The notes under the pieces were generated by a model. It was not told the origin of the DNA. It did no database searches and worked only from the letters and a program-made list of their open reading frames with translations. This document shows, in pieces, positions 5,724-8,563 of a stretch of DNA of 8,563 nucleotides (position 1 is its first letter; each line of letters opens with the position of its first letter). Origin of the DNA: CAYUAG01 sp964554015 (GTDB taxonomy: Bacteria; Zhuqueibacterota; QNDG01; CAYUAG01); assembly GCA_964554015.1 (NCBI GenBank), contig CAZKMO010000146.1, positions 1 to 8,563 of the forward strand, in the 5' to 3' direction. A program made the position numbers and the translations under genes.

Positions 5724-6776
5724 ATGATTGATGCGAATAACTTAAAAAAAATTGATAAAAGCGGAATGTTGGCCAATATCAATGAATTCCCCCAACAATT
5801 AGGGGAGGGATGGAAGATTGGCAGTGAAGGCTCATTCTCGCTGGATATATCAGATTTTCATTCCCTAATATTCAGTGGTATGGGGGGCTCTGCAATTGCC
5901 GGTGATTTGATAAAAGCCATAGTAAAAGAGATCCCCATTCCCTTTAAAGTCAACCGAAGTTATACCATCCCTGATTTTGCCGATTCCAATACTCTTTTTA
6001 TTGCTTCCAGTTATTCCGGAAACACAGAAGAGACTTTATCAGCATTGAGAAAAGCAATCGAAAAAAAATGTTATATCATCTGTATAACCTCAGGCGGCCG
6101 GGTTGAATCCTTAGGTCAGAAACATCATTATCCAATTTATAAAATGGTCAAAGGCTACCAGCCCAGGGCAGCCTTGGGATATAGTTTGGGAATCATGATT
6201 TCTTTATTAAAAAGTCTGGGATGTAAAACGTTATCTCACCATGAAATAGATAAAACCATCCAATTTTTAAAAGATATATTAAATGATTGGAAAGATCTTT
6301 CTTCAGATAAAAATCTACCCTTAACCATAGCCGGTAAAATCAAAGGGAAAATACCCCTTATTTATGGTTCTGTTGATACTTGTGGAGCAGTTGCACTTCG
6401 CTGGAAAACTCAGTTTAATGAAAATAGCAAGACCCATGCCTTTTCTCAATTTTTTTCTGAAATGAATCATAATGAAATTGTAGGATGGGAAGTTCTTCCC
6501 CATACCAAACATTTTTTTCCCAACCTCTGTGCTGTTTTTTTGAGAGCAGAAGATGACTTGGAAAGAAATCGTTATCGTATGGATATAACAAAATCTTTGC
6601 TTAATGATACCGGGATTGATAGTATTGATATTCAGGCTGAAGGATTTTCACTTTTTAGCAGATTGATGTATCTGGTATTGATGGGAGATCTGGTAAGTTA
6701 TTATTTAGCTATTCTGTATGGTGTCGATCCTACTGAAATCAAGAAGATCAATTTATTAAAACAAAAATTAAGTTGA
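5724..6776 (+). CDS. Bifunctional phosphoglucose/phosphomannose isomerase (SIS family)
   Basis: This 350-residue enzyme should interconvert glucose 6-phosphate or mannose 6-phosphate with fructose 6-phosphate, linking glycolysis/gluconeogenesis to mannose-sugar supply. Two SIS signatures are clear: GMGGSA at 52-57 and SSYSGNTEETL at 95-105, the latter binding the sugar phosphate. The family-specific ENSKTHAF...EMNHNE segment (EMNHNE at 246-251) and the C-terminal GVDPTEIKKINLLK separate it from classical Pgi and from GlmS. The frame is open upstream, and ATGs also exist at 5658 and 5709. I chose 5724 because MIDANNLKKIDKSGML matches the usual N-terminus, GAGG at 5711-5714 is 9 bases upstream, and it follows the HPr stop by 4 bases. 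ATG 5709 (GGAAGG at 5695-5700) is a credible alternative; 5658 would bury 62 bases in HPr. The stop overlaps the metK ribosome binding site. Confidence 0.92.
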   Translation: MIDANNLKKIDKSGMLANINEFPQQLGEGWKIGSEGSFSLDISDFHSLIFSGMGGSAIAGDLIKAIVKEIPIPFKVNRSYTIPDFADSNTLFIASSYSGNTEETLSALRKAIEKKCYIICITSGGRVESLGQKHHYPIYKMVKGYQPRAALGYSLGIMISLLKSLGCKTLSHHEIDKTIQFLKDILNDWKDLSSDKNLPLTIAGKIKGKIPLIYGSVDTCGAVALRWKTQFNENSKTHAFSQFFSEMNHNEIVGWEVLPHTKHFFPNLCAVFLRAEDDLERNRYRMDITKSLLNDTGIDSIDIQAEGFSLFSRLMYLVLMGDLVSYYLAILYGVDPTEIKKINLLKQKLS

Positions 6777-6788
6777 AAGGAGTTATAA

Positions 6789-7925
6789 ATGGGAATAAAA
6801 TTTTTTTCATCCGAATCTGTAACTGAAGGTCATCCGGATAAAATGTGTGATCAGATTTCTGATGCTATTCTGGATGCAGCTCTCAAGGATGATCCTAACA
6901 GTAGGGTAGCGTGTGAAACCTTTGTCACTACCGGTATGGTATTAGTGGGAGGAGAGATAACCACTGAAACCTATGTTGATGTGCCTGCCTTAATACGTAA
7001 AATTGTTCATGATATTGGATATACCAATCCACATTTTGGTTTTGATTATGAAAGTTGTGCCATATTGAATACTATTCAGGAACAGTCACCTGATATTGCC
7101 CGGGGAGTGAACAAACTTGGTGCCGGAGATCAAGGTTTGATGTTTGGATATGCGATCGATGAAACCAAGGAACTGATGCCGCTTCCCATTACTCTTGCCC
7201 ATCAATTGACCAGGAGATTATCCAAAGTAAGAAGGGAAGGCATTATTCCCTACTTACGACCGGATGGAAAAAGTGAAGTTTCCATAAAATATGTGGATAA
7301 TATACCAGTTGAGGTTATTTCTGTAGTGATAGCAGCTCAGCACGATCCTGAACCATCCATGGATACTATACGAAAAAATATTATTGAACAGGTGATTAAA
7401 CCGGTCATTCCAAAAAAATTATTAAATGAGGATAATGTCAAATATTTCATAAATCCAACCGGTAGATTTGTTCGCGGAGGCCCACATGGTGATACCGGCC
7501 TGACCGGAAGAAAAATCATTGTTGATACCTATGGTGGGTATGGGAGTCACGGGGGAGGAGCATTTTCCGGTAAAGATCCCACCAAAGTCGATCGTTCTGC
7601 CTCCTATGCGGCCCGCTGGGTGGCAAAAAATATTGTGGCAGCAGGTCTTGCCCAGGAATGTGAAATACAATTAGCTTATGCAATTGGGGTAAGGGAACCC
7701 ATCTCCATAAATGTAAATTCCTTTGGTACCGGTAAAGTATCCGATGAGGAACTTCGGGAAAAAGTAAATAAGGTTTTTGATTTGAGCCCTACCGGTATAA
7801 TTGAAGCCCTTGATCTGCGCAAGCCAAAATATCAAAAAACTGCTGTTTTCGGACATTTCGGACGTGATGAATCGGATTTTCTATGGGAGAAAACCAATCG
7901 TATTGACGAATTGTTAAAAGCATAA
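6789..7925 (+). CDS. metK: S-adenosylmethionine synthase
   Basis: This complete 378-residue cytoplasmic enzyme makes S-adenosylmethionine from methionine and ATP, releasing phosphate and diphosphate. Motifs: SSESVTEGHPDK at 7-18 (His15 for ATP, Asp17 for Mg), GAGDQGLMFGYA from 111, GPHGDTGLTGRK at 231-242, and the phosphate-binding loop HGGGAFSGKDPTKVDRS at 254-270. Length and motif order are those of ordinary bacterial MetK (about 380-400), not the divergent archaeal form. AAAGGAG at 6776-6782 lies 6 bases before the ATG and begins in the stop codon of the preceding isomerase gene. The following gene, ahcY, removes the by-product of the methyl transfers that use its product. No SAM riboswitch is visible upstream: the 12-base gap is too small to hold one. 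Confidence 0.98.
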   Translation: MGIKFFSSESVTEGHPDKMCDQISDAILDAALKDDPNSRVACETFVTTGMVLVGGEITTETYVDVPALIRKIVHDIGYTNPHFGFDYESCAILNTIQEQSPDIARGVNKLGAGDQGLMFGYAIDETKELMPLPITLAHQLTRRLSKVRREGIIPYLRPDGKSEVSIKYVDNIPVEVISVVIAAQHDPEPSMDTIRKNIIEQVIKPVIPKKLLNEDNVKYFINPTGRFVRGGPHGDTGLTGRKIIVDTYGGYGSHGGGAFSGKDPTKVDRSASYAARWVAKNIVAAGLAQECEIQLAYAIGVREPISINVNSFGTGKVSDEELREKVNKVFDLSPTGIIEALDLRKPKYQKTAVFGHFGRDESDFLWEKTNRIDELLKA

Positions 7926-7931
7926 ATGGGG

Positions 7932-7937
7932 GGAGGA
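7932..7937 (+). promoter_or_regulatory. Ribosome binding site deciding the ahcY start
   Basis: GGAGGA in a G-rich run lies 6 bases before ATG 7944. An in-frame ATG at 7926 directly follows the metK stop but has no Shine-Dalgarno upstream and would place this site inside the coding region, so 7944 is preferred. Confidence 0.75.
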
Positions 7938-7943
7938 TTTGAT

Positions 7944-8563
7944 ATGAATCATGATATAAAGGATAGTAGTTTGGCAACCGGGGGAAAAAGACGTATTGAA
8001 TGGGCTGATCAAAATATGCCGGTACTAAAACAGATAAGAGATAGATTCGATAAAGCAAAGTCCTTAAAAGGGAAAAATATGTCTTGCTGTCTACATGTCA
8101 CTGCAGAAACAGCAAATCTGGTCAGAACCCTTAAAGCAGGCGGCGCAGAGGTTATGCTGGTTGCTTCCAACCCTCTTTCTACTCAGGATGATGTGGCGGC
8201 TTCCCTGGTTAATGATTATGGAATAAATGTGCAGGCCATTTGCGGTGAGGATAAAGAAACCTACTATAAACACATTAGAGCTGCCATAGAGCATAAACCG
8301 GTAGTAACCATGGATGACGGGGCTGATCTTGTTTCTACCATTCATTTTGAATATACAGATCAAGCAAAGGAAATTATAGGAAGTATGGAGGAGACAACAA
8401 CCGGGGTTATCCGTCTACGGGCTATGGAAAAAGATGGAGCCTTGAAGATCCCGGTCATTGCAGTCAATGATGCTAAAACCAAAAATCTTTTTGATAATAG
8501 GTATGGAACCGGACAGTCTACCGTGGATGGAATTATCAGGGCCACCGATATCCTGTTGGCCGG
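7944..8563 (+). CDS. ahcY: Adenosylhomocysteinase, N-terminal part (3' end outside window)
   Basis: The frame runs open to the right edge, giving 206 codons of a protein that is usually 400 or more residues. The enzyme reversibly hydrolyses S-adenosylhomocysteine to adenosine and homocysteine with tightly bound NAD. The visible part is the substrate domain: HVTAET at 51-56, MDDGADL at 123-129, EETTTGV at 149-155 and NDAKTKNLFDNRYG at 176-189. Asp125, Glu150, Lys180 and Asp184 align in order with the human catalytic residues Asp131, Glu156, Lys186 and Asp190, all at a constant offset of 6. The NAD-binding Rossmann domain lies beyond the window. WADQNMPVL near 20-28 and the short spacing are typical of the compact form seen in archaea and Thermotoga. 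It follows metK by 18 bases, forming a methyl-cycle pair. Confidence 0.96.
   Translation, partial: MNHDIKDSSLATGGKRRIEWADQNMPVLKQIRDRFDKAKSLKGKNMSCCLHVTAETANLVRTLKAGGAEVMLVASNPLSTQDDVAASLVNDYGINVQAICGEDKETYYKHIRAAIEHKPVVTMDDGADLVSTIHFEYTDQAKEIIGSMEETTTGVIRLRAMEKDGALKIPVIAVNDAKTKNLFDNRYGTGQSTVDGIIRATDILLA

Noticed and set aside
6777..6788. SAM riboswitch for metK
   Set aside because: There is no room between the isomerase stop and metK, and no riboswitch-like pairing is apparent in the upstream gaps of this run.
7926..7943. Earlier in-frame ATG start for ahcY
   Set aside because: No ribosome binding site precedes it, and the strong GGAGGA would then lie inside the gene.
8091..8545. Two open frames on the - strand at the right end
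   Set aside because: They lie opposite the AhcY substrate domain, whose catalytic residues are all present on the + strand.

Overview
The window is AT-rich (by eye about 35-40% GC), densely coded, and every gene I can support lies on the + strand. It holds eight protein genes, two of them cut by the window edges. No tRNA, rRNA, insertion sequence or CRISPR array is visible. The gene set suggests a diderm, uncultured-type bacterium. The evidence is a secreted protease ending in a FlgD-like/Por-type C-terminal sorting domain, a probable lipoprotein, a type II IPP isomerase, a prenyl synthase with an archaeal-like chain-length position, an HPr with both His15 and Ser46, and a compact AhcY. Candidate phyla such as Atribacterota or Cloacimonadota would fit, but this is a guess from gene style and not a phylogenetic result.

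Layout. (1) Positions 3-419 are the C-terminal end of a SpoIIE/RsbU-type PP2C phosphatase. (2) A 136-base gap holds a long-armed inverted repeat and a possible promoter. (3) Positions 556-3164 are a two-gene unit: a small putative lipoprotein whose stop codon overlaps by one base the start of a 760-residue exported zinc metalloprotease. (4) A 249-base gap holds heptad tandem repeats of a TAGAARN-like unit, a distant inverted partner of those repeats, and a possible promoter. (5) Positions 3414-5394 are an isoprenoid pair, fni and a short-chain polyprenyl diphosphate synthase that starts at TTG inside the end of fni. (6) After a short AT-only palindrome, positions 5453-8563 are a tight run of HPr, bifunctional phosphoglucose/phosphomannose isomerase, metK and ahcY, with gaps of 4 to 18 bases.

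How the genes work together. Fni balances IPP and DMAPP, and the synthase beside it condenses them into a C15-C20 prenyl diphosphate. HPr is the phosphocarrier or regulatory protein of sugar uptake, and its neighbour interconverts the hexose 6-phosphates that such uptake yields. MetK makes S-adenosylmethionine and AhcY removes the S-adenosylhomocysteine left after methyl transfer, so these two are consecutive parts of the activated methyl cycle. The lipoprotein-protease unit is the only accessory-looking part and the best candidate for something poorly described. Most of the rest is recognisable housekeeping metabolism, and I do not see a clearly new multi-gene system.
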